The position numbers were made by a program, and so were the translations under genes. The notes below the pieces were generated by a model. It saw only the letters and a list, made by a program, of their open reading frames with translations. It was not told the DNA's origin and searched no databases. From NCBI RefSeq assembly GCF_030405905.1, contig NZ_JASATW010000012.1, forward strand, positions 124,001-188,000: a stretch of DNA of 64,000 bases, given 5' to 3'. Each line of letters begins with the position of its first letter. Position 1 is the stretch's first letter. Below are positions 8,543 to 17,588 of this stretch, one piece after another. This DNA comes from Sphaerothrix gracilis (GTDB lineage: Bacteria > Cyanobacteriota > Cyanobacteriia > Phormidesmidales > Phormidesmidaceae).

Positions 8543-9460
8543 ATGTCAAACCTTAAAGAGAGTAAAAAACGCTTCTTTTTAGTAGGTTGTCCCCGATCCG
8601 GAACAACGCTTTTACAAATGCTTTTATCTGCCCATAGCAAGATTGCCTCATTTCCAGAAAGCCAATTTTTTTTGGATGCAGTTGGCTTGTATCAGCGTCG
8701 AGTTTTTGGTGAAATGCCCTCAGATTTCCGCGAAGCTTTTTACGATATAAGAGGAAATTTGAGAGTAGCGCTAGGAATTGCTTTTCGGCTATCTCATCAA
8801 CGAGTTCAAAAATTCTTAGACGACGTCAATCGAGAAGATTTAATAGCTCTGTTTCCGCGTAATCATTCATTAAAACAGCAGACAAGAGCTTTTTTTAAGA
8901 TTCTTGACGTTCTAACAGCAGATCAAGGTAAGGAACTGTGGCTGGAGAAATCTCCGCACCATCTTAGCTATATAGACGTTATTGAAAGGTATGAGCCAAA
9001 CGCCAACTTTATTCATTTAGTACGTAACGGAACCGATACAATCGCATCAATCTATGCCGCGATGCAAACTTCTAGAGCCTGGAGCAAACGTTATCAAGAC
9101 AGCCTTGAACGCTGCATTGAGCAATACAACTTAGCTATTCAACTCACTGAACGAAACCTACATAAGAAAAATCACGTTTTAGTTCAGTACGAGAAATTAA
9201 CGCAAGATCCAGAGACGACTTTGAGAACTTTATGTCAGTTTATGGGCATTGACTTTGAGCCTAATATGCTAGAGCCCCAACCACAAGACACTCAAAGACT
9301 GGTACTAGATCAGGAAAACTGGAAAAGCAAAACTATTGAATCTATTAGCAATAGAAATACCCGTAAATTTTGTAGCCTCTTCAATGCTGAAGAGCAGAGA
9401 AAAATTTCAGCAAAACTCATTCAGTCAAAGTTTGCGATTTATCCAGATTGCCCCAGCTAA
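8543..9460 (+). CDS. Sulfotransferase family protein
   Basis: The 305-residue product carries the PAPS-binding P-loop-like motif VGCPRSGTTLLQMLLSAHS (14-32) and the second phosphate-binding segment NFIHLVRNGTDTIAS (about 154-168), followed by a typical C-terminal LVQYEKLTQDPETTL. It belongs to a different sulfotransferase subgroup from the gene two positions upstream, so the cluster has two non-redundant sulfate-adding enzymes. Base composition is AT-rich with no HIP1. It is the last rightward gene of the cluster and converges on a leftward gene only 23 bases away. Confidence 0.82.
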   Translation: MSNLKESKKRFFLVGCPRSGTTLLQMLLSAHSKIASFPESQFFLDAVGLYQRRVFGEMPSDFREAFYDIRGNLRVALGIAFRLSHQRVQKFLDDVNREDLIALFPRNHSLKQQTRAFFKILDVLTADQGKELWLEKSPHHLSYIDVIERYEPNANFIHLVRNGTDTIASIYAAMQTSRAWSKRYQDSLERCIEQYNLAIQLTERNLHKKNHVLVQYEKLTQDPETTLRTLCQFMGIDFEPNMLEPQPQDTQRLVLDQENWKSKTIESISNRNTRKFCSLFNAEEQRKISAKLIQSKFAIYPDCPS

Positions 9461-9464
9461 GATG

Positions 9465-9487
9465 CTAAGTATTTGCTAAATGCTTAG
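9465..9487. terminator. Weak hairpin between convergent genes
   Basis: CTAAGTAT (9465-9472) and ATGCTTAG (9480-9487) can form an eight-pair stem with one G-U pair and a seven-base loop, in the 23-base gap between two convergent stop codons (it overlaps the leftward stop). No T-run follows, so terminator activity is uncertain. Confidence 0.3.
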
Positions 9488-11886
9488 GGGACACGAATCG
9501 CAAATGTTAGCGTACCTCCTTGACTGGCGTCTAAATCAAACGAATCAATCACAATTCCACCACCGGGCACCGTACCCACAGTCCCCCCGCCGCCTGGAAA
9601 AGTGCCTGGTGCCCCTATACAGGAATCATTTAAAACTTCTAGCGGATCCTTTAAGTCAATATTTCCGCCAAAAGGACTGCCAGAGGTTAACGATACGCCA
9701 ACGCTGTTAACAACAAGCGTGGTGTTTGGCGAGATTGCATCGCATATTTCAATACTGTTAGCAGGTCCAATACCCACATTTAAAAAGTAGATAGCATAAG
9801 TTATTTCATCACCACTCTGTAAAGTCTCTGAATCAATATTAACTACACCAACTGGAGAAAGACCTTGAGCATTTAAAACATCATCATCAGGGTCAACCGG
9901 ATCATTATTAAAGCTATTGATACCAGCGACTGGAATTGCTCCGCTTCCTGGGCGATTAGCAGCAACGATACGCTTTACGACTCTAAGGTCAGGCCCAAAG
10001 CGAACAGTAGTAGGTGCGTTTTCTCCCGGTTCAGTTGGATCATTATCTCCGTCTGGATCAGGGTTAAAACCATCTGTTGAAGAATCAGTAACCCGCTGTC
10101 CACCAGGTAATTCCCCAGAGCCATCAACTTGATTTTCATAGGGGCCTGGAACTGGACGCGGCAGGGTTGCAGAGCTTGTATCGACCCTTACCGTCAATCT
10201 GAAGGTTGCAGTTGAATTAGCCGGTAAAACTTGACTGGCGGCAATTAAGTTTGTGTTGCCGCCCAAACCGTTGCCATCAAAACCGGGGAAATTTACGCTG
10301 ATTGCACTAGTTGTCGTTAAGTTTTGAATTGAAAAACTTCCTGCACCAAAAGTAGTATTAAGATCTTCAACTAGCTGAAAGTTACTGAGATCTTCGGCAC
10401 CAAAGTTTTCAGCTACGATTTCATAAGTGACGTCTATTTGATTTGCTCCACTGCTGGTCACTGAATCAACTCGCTTAGCAACACCTAGTAGACCGCTGGT
10501 CGACGGAGTGACTTCTGTCGGCGTTGGATCTGGAAAGGTTCCTGTGGTTGTTACCGGATAGTCAGAGCGTTGTCTTACTCTGACATTCGGGAAGGGGGTA
10601 TCAGCTTCAAATTCAGCCTGATTCAGTAAGGGGTTACCAGCCGTAGTCGGTGGTGTGCTTGCCGGTACGGTTACCTCAGCTTCGATGATGACGGTAGAAT
10701 TAGGGGGCACCGCAAAGCCATTTAGCTGAAACGTCTTATTCCCGTTAGAGAAACTAGTAGTACCGCCTATGGGGGGATTATTGGCTGCTCCGCCAGGATT
10801 AATTAACTGATAGGCCCTCACTGTGCCGTTAAAGACTCGCCCATCCGTGTTGGGCATAGTATCGGTGAAAACTGCGTTGCTGTAGGCGAAAGTAAAGTTA
10901 GGATTGGTGATGGTATAGGTATAGGTGATGGTTCCACCCTGAGCGATCGAAGGCGGAGTAGCAACCTTTTGAAATACTGGAGCCGCCGGACAACCCGCGC
11001 CATCGTTTTGCCCAAGTCCCCCCGACACATTGCTGAGCAGCGTTAAACTTGATGAGGCACTTCCCTGAGCACTATAAAGTTGACCAGGAGCGTTTTGGTA
11101 GAGTAACAAGTTTCCATTGGGCAAGAAATAGGTAGCGCCGACAGCATTGAGTCCCGGCGATGTTCCCGTCTGCGTAACCGTTGCAGTGTTGCTAGCCAGA
11201 TTGAGATCGACCCGGACAATCTCGTTGGTGTCTGCTTCATAAGTAAAGAAAAAGACCTGGGTTGCTGAGACAACTCCGTTGACCGGAAAAACTAGGTCGA
11301 AGAAGTCAGGCGGATTACCACCAATGTCAGGAATAGTAATTTCGTTAACAATTTGCCCTGTGGTCAGATCAACGCGAACTAATAAGCCGGTATCGTCTGA
11401 GTAGGCGTAGTAGAAACCACTTGGATCGACATCTCCAGAACGAAAGCGATGGGTACCTGACGTTACTGGATCAATGCTTGTGACTGCTGTGGCTCCGGTA
11501 GGCCCAATCTGATAAATGGTGAACTGGTCAGCGGGGGCAGCAATGCCTTGCTCTGGCTCAATGCCATACAAAAAACCATCCTGCACCCGATAGCCAAGAC
11601 CGTTGTAGCCAACGGTACCGCCAGGTAAGGGATTACCGTTTTCATCAGTTGAAACGATGTTGAAGCTACTACCCGAGGTATCAATGCGGTTGAGCTGAGT
11701 GGGATCAAGCGCTCCAGCAGCCTGACTGATATAAAGAGTTGCATCACAGGCGAACTGAGCGCGTGCGGCGGATGGATGACCGACTACTGTTGTCAGCGAT
11801 AGGCAAGCAAGCGCATATTTCCACAGAGAAGCGGTTTGGGAAAATGGCTTTAGAAAGTTGGAGGGAAACGCAGATCTTTTTCTCAT
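9484..11886 (-). CDS. Exported DUF6923/DUF11 repeat protein
   Basis: The 800-residue protein starts at 11886 with a signal peptide that likely ends at AARAQ (about residue 44). The first half (about 45-300) begins CDATLYISQ and reads like the DUF6923 beta-propeller-like domain (QLNRIDTSG, VGYNGLGYR, GIEPEQG). Several DUF11/isopeptide-type Ig-like repeats follow, with signatures ITYTYTITNPN, NQIDVTYEIVAENFGAEDLSNF and DEITYAIYFLNVGIGPANSIEICD. These are surface or secreted adhesin-like modules; no enzymatic motif is visible. It ends abruptly after the last repeat with no anchor. It sits 78 bases downstream of the OmpA-type gene and may share its transcript. HIP1 is absent. Function unknown beyond export. 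Confidence 0.75.
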   Translation of the reverse strand: MRKRSAFPSNFLKPFSQTASLWKYALACLSLTTVVGHPSAARAQFACDATLYISQAAGALDPTQLNRIDTSGSSFNIVSTDENGNPLPGGTVGYNGLGYRVQDGFLYGIEPEQGIAAPADQFTIYQIGPTGATAVTSIDPVTSGTHRFRSGDVDPSGFYYAYSDDTGLLVRVDLTTGQIVNEITIPDIGGNPPDFFDLVFPVNGVVSATQVFFFTYEADTNEIVRVDLNLASNTATVTQTGTSPGLNAVGATYFLPNGNLLLYQNAPGQLYSAQGSASSSLTLLSNVSGGLGQNDGAGCPAAPVFQKVATPPSIAQGGTITYTYTITNPNFTFAYSNAVFTDTMPNTDGRVFNGTVRAYQLINPGGAANNPPIGGTTSFSNGNKTFQLNGFAVPPNSTVIIEAEVTVPASTPPTTAGNPLLNQAEFEADTPFPNVRVRQRSDYPVTTTGTFPDPTPTEVTPSTSGLLGVAKRVDSVTSSGANQIDVTYEIVAENFGAEDLSNFQLVEDLNTTFGAGSFSIQNLTTTSAISVNFPGFDGNGLGGNTNLIAASQVLPANSTATFRLTVRVDTSSATLPRPVPGPYENQVDGSGELPGGQRVTDSSTDGFNPDPDGDNDPTEPGENAPTTVRFGPDLRVVKRIVAANRPGSGAIPVAGINSFNNDPVDPDDDVLNAQGLSPVGVVNIDSETLQSGDEITYAIYFLNVGIGPANSIEICDAISPNTTLVVNSVGVSLTSGSPFGGNIDLKDPLEVLNDSCIGAPGTFPGGGGTVGTVPGGGIVIDSFDLDASQGGTLTFAIRVP

Positions 11887-11964
11887 ACGTCGAGCTTAGA
11901 TTCAGCAACTATGTGTGTTTCTGGATGCAGGAAATAGCTAGTCAAGCGGTGGGTAGACAAAAAA

Positions 11965-14013
11965 TCACTCCAGCTGTAGATCGCTCTCTTGGGATTCAAA
12001 AATAATGTCAAGGCCACGGGTATCTTCAAAGATGAACTCGACCCGGCGATCGCGGGCATAGTCCAAACGGGTGCTGCCTGTCGTGGCCCGCTGGCTTTCC
12101 CCTAACGGCACAATACGCATCCGCTCAGCCGCGATGCCCTGGCGCAGCAGATAGTCACGGGCAGACTTGGCCCGGCGATCGCTCAGTGCCTGGTTATAGG
12201 CTACGCTGGCCCGTGGATCGGTATGCCCCTGAACTTCAATTGTTAAAAACGGATATTCTAGCAGCACGGCCGCAATTCGATCGAGCACATCGGCACTTTC
12301 GGAACTGATATTGGAGCGATCGAGGGCGAAGTGGATATTGCGTGGCACCCGCAGTCGCAAAGGTTCTGGCGGTTCGACAATAGGGGGCTGCTGGGCTAAT
12401 TCGGGTAAACAACTGGGCGGACGCACTGGCTCCGAGGGCAGGGTAGGAATGCTGCCGTCAAAGGCCGTCACCGTGGCGATCGCGGCAGGTTCAGAAGTGC
12501 CATAGCTAGGGTCAGTGGCGATCGCGCTGACCTTAGCCCCCGCTGGCAGCTCAACGACAGCGTCAAAAGTCCCCTGCTCGCTGACGGACACAGTGGTCAG
12601 CATCTTAGCGAGGGGGCTGTAGATATCTCCAGCTTCTGTGACCTGATATAGATCCACCTCCGAGCCTGGATCTGCCGTACCGCTGAGGCTGACCTGACTG
12701 TCCCGCAGCGGAAACTGATAGGCGCTGAACCGGGGCGCGTTGATAGCGGCATTGCCCGTATCTTCGCGGCGGTAGGGAGAATTGCGGGGCGGGTTGGGGC
12801 CATCTCCCTGCTGAAAGTCCTGCACTTGGACATTGTGGGCGTAGTTGAGATCGACGCTTAAACCGTCCAAGGCCGCAAAGCGGTTACTGCGGATGATATT
12901 GCGATCGCTTAGGGGAAAAGAGGTGACAGTTACGCCCGGCCCGGGCTGATAGCCAATGAAATTATCAATGACCTGATGAGAGTTACCCATCAGATAAACC
13001 GCTGCCCGTTCAAATCGTCGCCCGTTGAACTGAATAATATTGTCGCGAATCTCCGTCGCCCCAGACGGCTTGAACATAAAAATGCCGCTGCCGTCATTGC
13101 CGCAGAGCAGGTTGTCAACAATCGTGGTTTCAGCCACTTCACCTTCTAGGCGAATAGCATCGGGCATGCCAGCTAAACCGTTGCTGAGGATAGTGTTCTG
13201 CGTCACCTGCAAGCCTGTGGCTCGCACGCTGGTGATGATGCCGCTGCCCTCGTGGTACTCAATTCGGTTTTGACGAATGATTGGATTCGCGGCGTTAAAG
13301 ACCGAGACGCCAAACGCCGAAGTCTGAGCCGGCATTTCACCGCTGGGCGGCAAACCCAGCCAGTTCTGCTCGATGACCACATCTGTCGGCGCTAGCTCAG
13401 CCGGGGCATAGTCAAAAAAGCTGACGGGAGGAGAGAGGGGGCCAGCATCGGCCGGGGGGGGCGCGTTGCTGATGAAAATATCCGCCGGGGGCGTTGTTTC
13501 TGTCGCCCGCGTCGCCGCTGCAAAGCCATAAATACTGAGGCCGCGAATCGTCACGCGATCGCCGCTAATGGTGAGTCCCCGAAAGACTTCAGCGCCCGCC
13601 GCCGGCGTCAGACTGACCAGGGGAACCGGTACTGCGACATGGGCAAGCGGAGCAGCTGATGCGTCATAACCGGGCTGAGTCGTTCCGTCTAGCGTGACAT
13701 CCGAGGCCGTAATTGGCGGCAGCAGCTCGCCCAGAGCGATTGTCGTCTCGCCGGTGGGCAGATTAAAGCCGATCTGGGTGCCCCCAGCGGGTGAAGGACG
13801 GGCGAGGGCTTGTTCAGCCGTACTGAGAGACTCATAGGCGATCGCGCCGTTGGTCAGGGCAATCGCTTCTCGCAGCGTCAGCGCCGTATCCGGCTGAACT
13901 GCATCAAGATTGCTGTTGACCGTGATCTGATAGCCCGTCTCGGTAGGGATTTGAGCCTGAGCGATCGCGCTGATGCCGAGTAAGGCAACCGGAGCCAAAA
14001 AGAGTGACCGCAT
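11965..14013 (-). CDS. Exported parallel beta-helix protein with C-terminal OmpA domain
   Basis: The 682-residue product has a signal peptide ending near AIAQAQ (21). A CSLREA-like motif follows (LTLREAIALTNG, about 46-57), then right-handed beta-helix repeats (about 140-400; NRIEYHEGSGI, NTILSNGLAG, NLLCGNDGSGI). An Ig-like segment (about 420-520) and a C-terminal OmpA peptidoglycan-binding domain (about 560-675) complete it. The OmpA part keeps IHFALDRSNIS, VQGHTDPRAS, the LSDRRAKSARDYL core and RRVEFIF. It would tie a surface or periplasmic beta-helix to peptidoglycan. Its ATG shares one base with the upstream stop (TAATG) behind a strong GGGAGGTGA, so translation is coupled to the barrel gene. 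Confidence 0.8.
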   Translation of the reverse strand: MRSLFLAPVALLGISAIAQAQIPTETGYQITVNSNLDAVQPDTALTLREAIALTNGAIAYESLSTAEQALARPSPAGGTQIGFNLPTGETTIALGELLPPITASDVTLDGTTQPGYDASAAPLAHVAVPVPLVSLTPAAGAEVFRGLTISGDRVTIRGLSIYGFAAATRATETTPPADIFISNAPPPADAGPLSPPVSFFDYAPAELAPTDVVIEQNWLGLPPSGEMPAQTSAFGVSVFNAANPIIRQNRIEYHEGSGIITSVRATGLQVTQNTILSNGLAGMPDAIRLEGEVAETTIVDNLLCGNDGSGIFMFKPSGATEIRDNIIQFNGRRFERAAVYLMGNSHQVIDNFIGYQPGPGVTVTSFPLSDRNIIRSNRFAALDGLSVDLNYAHNVQVQDFQQGDGPNPPRNSPYRREDTGNAAINAPRFSAYQFPLRDSQVSLSGTADPGSEVDLYQVTEAGDIYSPLAKMLTTVSVSEQGTFDAVVELPAGAKVSAIATDPSYGTSEPAAIATVTAFDGSIPTLPSEPVRPPSCLPELAQQPPIVEPPEPLRLRVPRNIHFALDRSNISSESADVLDRIAAVLLEYPFLTIEVQGHTDPRASVAYNQALSDRRAKSARDYLLRQGIAAERMRIVPLGESQRATTGSTRLDYARDRRVEFIFEDTRGLDIIFESQESDLQLE

Positions 14014-17000
14014 TAGATTTCACCTCCCTCAGCCGTGACCGCATCGGCCTCAGCCGCTGCCGAGTCTACGTAAGATTCTTGCTGCTGCGGGGGAGACACC
14101 ATCTGCAAGCCAAAATCATTGAACAATTCATTCACCTTGAAGGTAATGCCCAGATAGGGGCCGCTTTGAGAGCGGTAGCCGCCGCCGCCGACAAATGAGT
14201 TGTCGTTGGCTTCACCGAAGCTGTAACCCACACCCAAACGTAAGTCAGGGGTGAGATAGTAGCCTAGCTCTGCCGCAAAGCCAATTTCGTTGTAGCTGAC
14301 GCGGGGCTGGCCAATCCAGCGCGCCTCACCGGTAATGTCCCAGCGATAGGCAAAGCGATGGGTGGCTCGGATTTGCCCTAGATGAATGGCGTTGGAGTAT
14401 TCAAAATCGTCTGCCAGCGTGGCAGCGCTGTAGCGCAGGGCGTACTTGCTGTAGAACTCCCAGCGCCAGCTAGGCGCGTAGATCCCTTCCAGCGCCAGGG
14501 TGTGATCTTTAGCGTCATCCCCGGCCCCAAACAGAATTGTGTTAGGGGTTGTGGCTGGGTTGCGGCGATACTCGTAGCTCAGCAGGCCGTTGAAGACGTC
14601 GCTGACCGGGTTGCGGTAGGCCAGTCCCAGTTTGAGGCTAACGGAATCATCTAGCTCATCAGTGATGAGCTGGTTAGCATAGTTGGCCTGACGGTAGCGA
14701 AACAGGGTCGTCAAGGCCGGTGTCACCCGTCCACCCACGGCGGCGGTCAAAACCGTGTTGCTGTCGCCACCGTCGTCAGAACTGCGATGCTCAATCCGAG
14801 CGCTGGCCTGAAAATCAGGATTGTCCGTATATTCCAGTCCGGCACTAAAAGCGGTACTAGACTGTAGGCCCAGCGCCGTATTGTTCTGACCAACAGCAAA
14901 AGGCTGGGCAAACTGCCGCCCCGATCCGGTGAGATTAAAGGCGTCACCATAGATGCGCTCAAAGCCCAGGGTGCCTCGCAGTCCGGGGGCCAGAATTAAA
15001 CGGTGATTGAGGCCGATCGCCCCTTGCCCGGTCACGCCGTTAAAACCGCCTAGTAGGGAATAGCGCTGGGTGAGTGAGGTATTGTCATCTAGCTCGTAGC
15101 GAGCATTGGTATCTAGGCGGGTAATCGATCGCGGTTCTTCGCCGCTAAAGGCAAACTGCTGCGACAGGGTCATGGTGACCCCCGGCTGTACCTGCCACTC
15201 CAAGCCAATACGAGTGCGATCGGGGTAGAGCGGATCTTCGTCATCCGACAGATTCAGCTCACCCTGAGCTAAAAAGCGCAGGTCACTGGTAATCGGCAGG
15301 GTAAAGCGAGAAACGAGCTGATCGGTAACGGCATCGGTGTTGGCAATTTTGTCTTCGCGATCGCGGTGGATCCAGTCAAACCCCAGCACGGCGCTGCCCA
15401 ACTGCTGCTGTATCCCGGCTCGAAAGGTAGTGAGGCGATTGTCAACGCGATCGCCTAGCACCGTCTCTCGCCCCGGCGAGAATAAATCATTCACCGAGTT
15501 GAGCACCTGAGGCGCTCGGCCCTCATTGTCTTCCTGATCAATTTGAAACGCTAAGACCGTATCGGGACTCAGCCGCGCTGCCAGCTCACCGCCCCAGCGG
15601 GTTTGCCCTGGGCGAAAGCTGGTGGTTGCCGTATTGGTAAAGCCGCTGTCTGCCGCCGAAAGGTAGGCGCGGGCACGAATGCCATTGGTAATATCGCCAA
15701 CGGCTTCAAACCGATAGGCATTACCAGCGCTGTCATCAGCAGCTCCCACATCAAATGTGGAGCGAGCAATCTCCGCCACCAGTTCGCCGCTGTCACCTAA
15801 AGGCAAGAGGGCATCAAAGCCAAACAGCGTGAAGTCGCGAATCCCCTGATCTTCGATCACTGCGGTCGCGCCCAGCCAGCTATCTTCAGCGCTCAGACCC
15901 GTATTGAAGGTGTACTGCAGGCGCCCGGCATAGAGATTGCCGTCGCCGCCGTTGGGATTGTCTACCTGGTAGGTCACAATAATGCGACGTACCAGGATGT
16001 CGCCCAACGTATTGACCTCAGTGGCATAGACGGGCTGACGAAACAGCAGCGTCCCGCGATCGTAGTCAATGTCGTAGTCGCTGCCGCGATAGAGAGGACG
16101 CCGCTCCAAAACGGTGCCTGGACGGTTTAGCTCCTCAACTTCTAAGAAGACGTTTTCGCTGCCGCGTAAGACAAGTCGCCGCGACAAGAAGTAGAAACCA
16201 CTAGTGCCGTCAGGAGCGATCGCATCTCGCTGAAAGGCGCGAATATTGTTGGCATAGAGGGCCGTAAGCTGGAACCCATTGCCGAACGTATAGTTGCCCT
16301 TAAAGCCGTGGAGCTGGCGGGTAATGCCGGTAAAGGTTTGAGAAGGACGGTTTAGCTCCTGGGTGTTAAAGTCACCCCACATGAAATAGTCAGGCTCCGC
16401 CCCCGGTATTTCCGAGTCCCGCTGAAAGCGGACATAGAAGCTGTCAGTGGACGGGGTGAGGAAGTCATTGCTGGAGCTATCGCCGTAAACCGGATAGGTC
16501 TGCTCGCAAAACTGCACATCGCGAAACAGGCTGTTGCTACCGTCACAGCGCTCATTCAGGGCGCGATCGCTGTTGAAAGCGCCGGTAAACTGCCACTCGC
16601 CAAAGCTACCAATGGCAAACAGCGAAGTGTCTAAATCAATCTCAAAATCGTCGTCAATGTCCCCCGGATTGAGAAAATCGCGGAAGCTGCCCCAAAAGTC
16701 AGTCGCCCCTGGCCCAATCCGCAAATCAATCACGCCCGAAACCAAAGAGGGCCGCAGGTCGGTGGTGAACTGGACGTAGGTGTAGGTGGCTAATTCCGGG
16801 TAGGATTGGCTGACCTCATCTGGATCCAAGCCTCTGGCTTCTAAGCCGTCAGCGGCAGCCCGAAGCTGTACCTGCTGCGCTTCCAAAGTCGATCTAAGCT
16901 GGGCCTGAAACTGCCCCTGACGGGCCAAGACCTGAAAGCCAGCGCGATCGCGGTTGTAGTCTGCGCCGACAAATTCCCCAGCACTCGCCGTCAGCGTCAC

Positions 17001-17588
17001 TACCACATCACGCTCGATTGGCTCCCCGTCCGGGCCTGAGATTTGACCTTCTAACGGTAGGAGCGATCGCCCATTGGCGGGGACAGTCGGCTGCTCGGCA
17101 GATCTCAGCCTAATCTGCAGCTCCGTTTCCGTCTCTAGCAGCGGCGACGGAAACTCATCCACCACATCGGCAAAAGGGGTCTCAGCTCCCGGTTCGTTAA
17201 AAATAACCGGCTCAATCGCCTCGTTTGCTGGCTCGTCCGGAGTCTGGACAACTAAGGGCGTAGTCTCCGGCTCGGTATCGGCCACAACGGGCCTTGCAGA
17301 AAAGTCTGCCTCAGCCGCCGCAGAGAGTTCTCTTAAAGCCGCTGCGGTCGTCTCAGGCCGATCTGACTGCTGATTAATCGTTTCTAGCGTTGGAATATCT
17401 GTCTGCGACTCTGCGTTCTCGGCCTGAATTTCTTCCAACTCAGGTGATTCAGTGGCTGTCGGTTCTGCAGGTAGATCTGGCAGCTCTGTTTGAGCCGACG
17501 CCGGAGCCACTAGCGCTAACGCTCCCAAAAGGCTGGTCAGAGCGCCCATTGAAACACTGACAGATACTTTAGCTTGCTGCTTCATCAT
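14013..17588 (-). CDS. Large outer-membrane beta-barrel protein with Ig-like N-terminus
   Basis: The 1191-residue protein has a signal peptide (cleavage near APASAQ, residue 33). A long acidic Pro/Glu/Thr-rich linker follows (about 34-150), then an Ig/Big-like domain (about 165-280; LLPLEGQISGPDGEPIERDVVVTL is in this region). The rest (about 290-1160) is alternating amphipathic strands with many Asp/Asn/Gly turns, as expected of a very large beta-barrel (FGNGFQLTALYANN, GYYLTPDLRLGVGYSF). I see no TonB box or plug motif, so it is not a typical TonB receptor. It begins within the end of the upstream DUF11 gene (4-base overlap) and overlaps the next stop/start by one base. It may be the membrane platform of this operon; transport or display function is inferred. 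Confidence 0.75.
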   Translation of the reverse strand: MMKQQAKVSVSVSMGALTSLLGALALVAPASAQTELPDLPAEPTATESPELEEIQAENAESQTDIPTLETINQQSDRPETTAAALRELSAAAEADFSARPVVADTEPETTPLVVQTPDEPANEAIEPVIFNEPGAETPFADVVDEFPSPLLETETELQIRLRSAEQPTVPANGRSLLPLEGQISGPDGEPIERDVVVTLTASAGEFVGADYNRDRAGFQVLARQGQFQAQLRSTLEAQQVQLRAAADGLEARGLDPDEVSQSYPELATYTYVQFTTDLRPSLVSGVIDLRIGPGATDFWGSFRDFLNPGDIDDDFEIDLDTSLFAIGSFGEWQFTGAFNSDRALNERCDGSNSLFRDVQFCEQTYPVYGDSSSNDFLTPSTDSFYVRFQRDSEIPGAEPDYFMWGDFNTQELNRPSQTFTGITRQLHGFKGNYTFGNGFQLTALYANNIRAFQRDAIAPDGTSGFYFLSRRLVLRGSENVFLEVEELNRPGTVLERRPLYRGSDYDIDYDRGTLLFRQPVYATEVNTLGDILVRRIIVTYQVDNPNGGDGNLYAGRLQYTFNTGLSAEDSWLGATAVIEDQGIRDFTLFGFDALLPLGDSGELVAEIARSTFDVGAADDSAGNAYRFEAVGDITNGIRARAYLSAADSGFTNTATTSFRPGQTRWGGELAARLSPDTVLAFQIDQEDNEGRAPQVLNSVNDLFSPGRETVLGDRVDNRLTTFRAGIQQQLGSAVLGFDWIHRDREDKIANTDAVTDQLVSRFTLPITSDLRFLAQGELNLSDDEDPLYPDRTRIGLEWQVQPGVTMTLSQQFAFSGEEPRSITRLDTNARYELDDNTSLTQRYSLLGGFNGVTGQGAIGLNHRLILAPGLRGTLGFERIYGDAFNLTGSGRQFAQPFAVGQNNTALGLQSSTAFSAGLEYTDNPDFQASARIEHRSSDDGGDSNTVLTAAVGGRVTPALTTLFRYRQANYANQLITDELDDSVSLKLGLAYRNPVSDVFNGLLSYEYRRNPATTPNTILFGAGDDAKDHTLALEGIYAPSWRWEFYSKYALRYSAATLADDFEYSNAIHLGQIRATHRFAYRWDITGEARWIGQPRVSYNEIGFAAELGYYLTPDLRLGVGYSFGEANDNSFVGGGGYRSQSGPYLGITFKVNELFNDFGLQMVSPPQQQESYVDSAAAEADAVTAEGGEI

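Noticed and set aside
14013..17588. TonB-dependent receptor
   Set aside because: The protein has a barrel-like region but I see no TonB box or plug domain; the Ig-like N-terminus does not fit.
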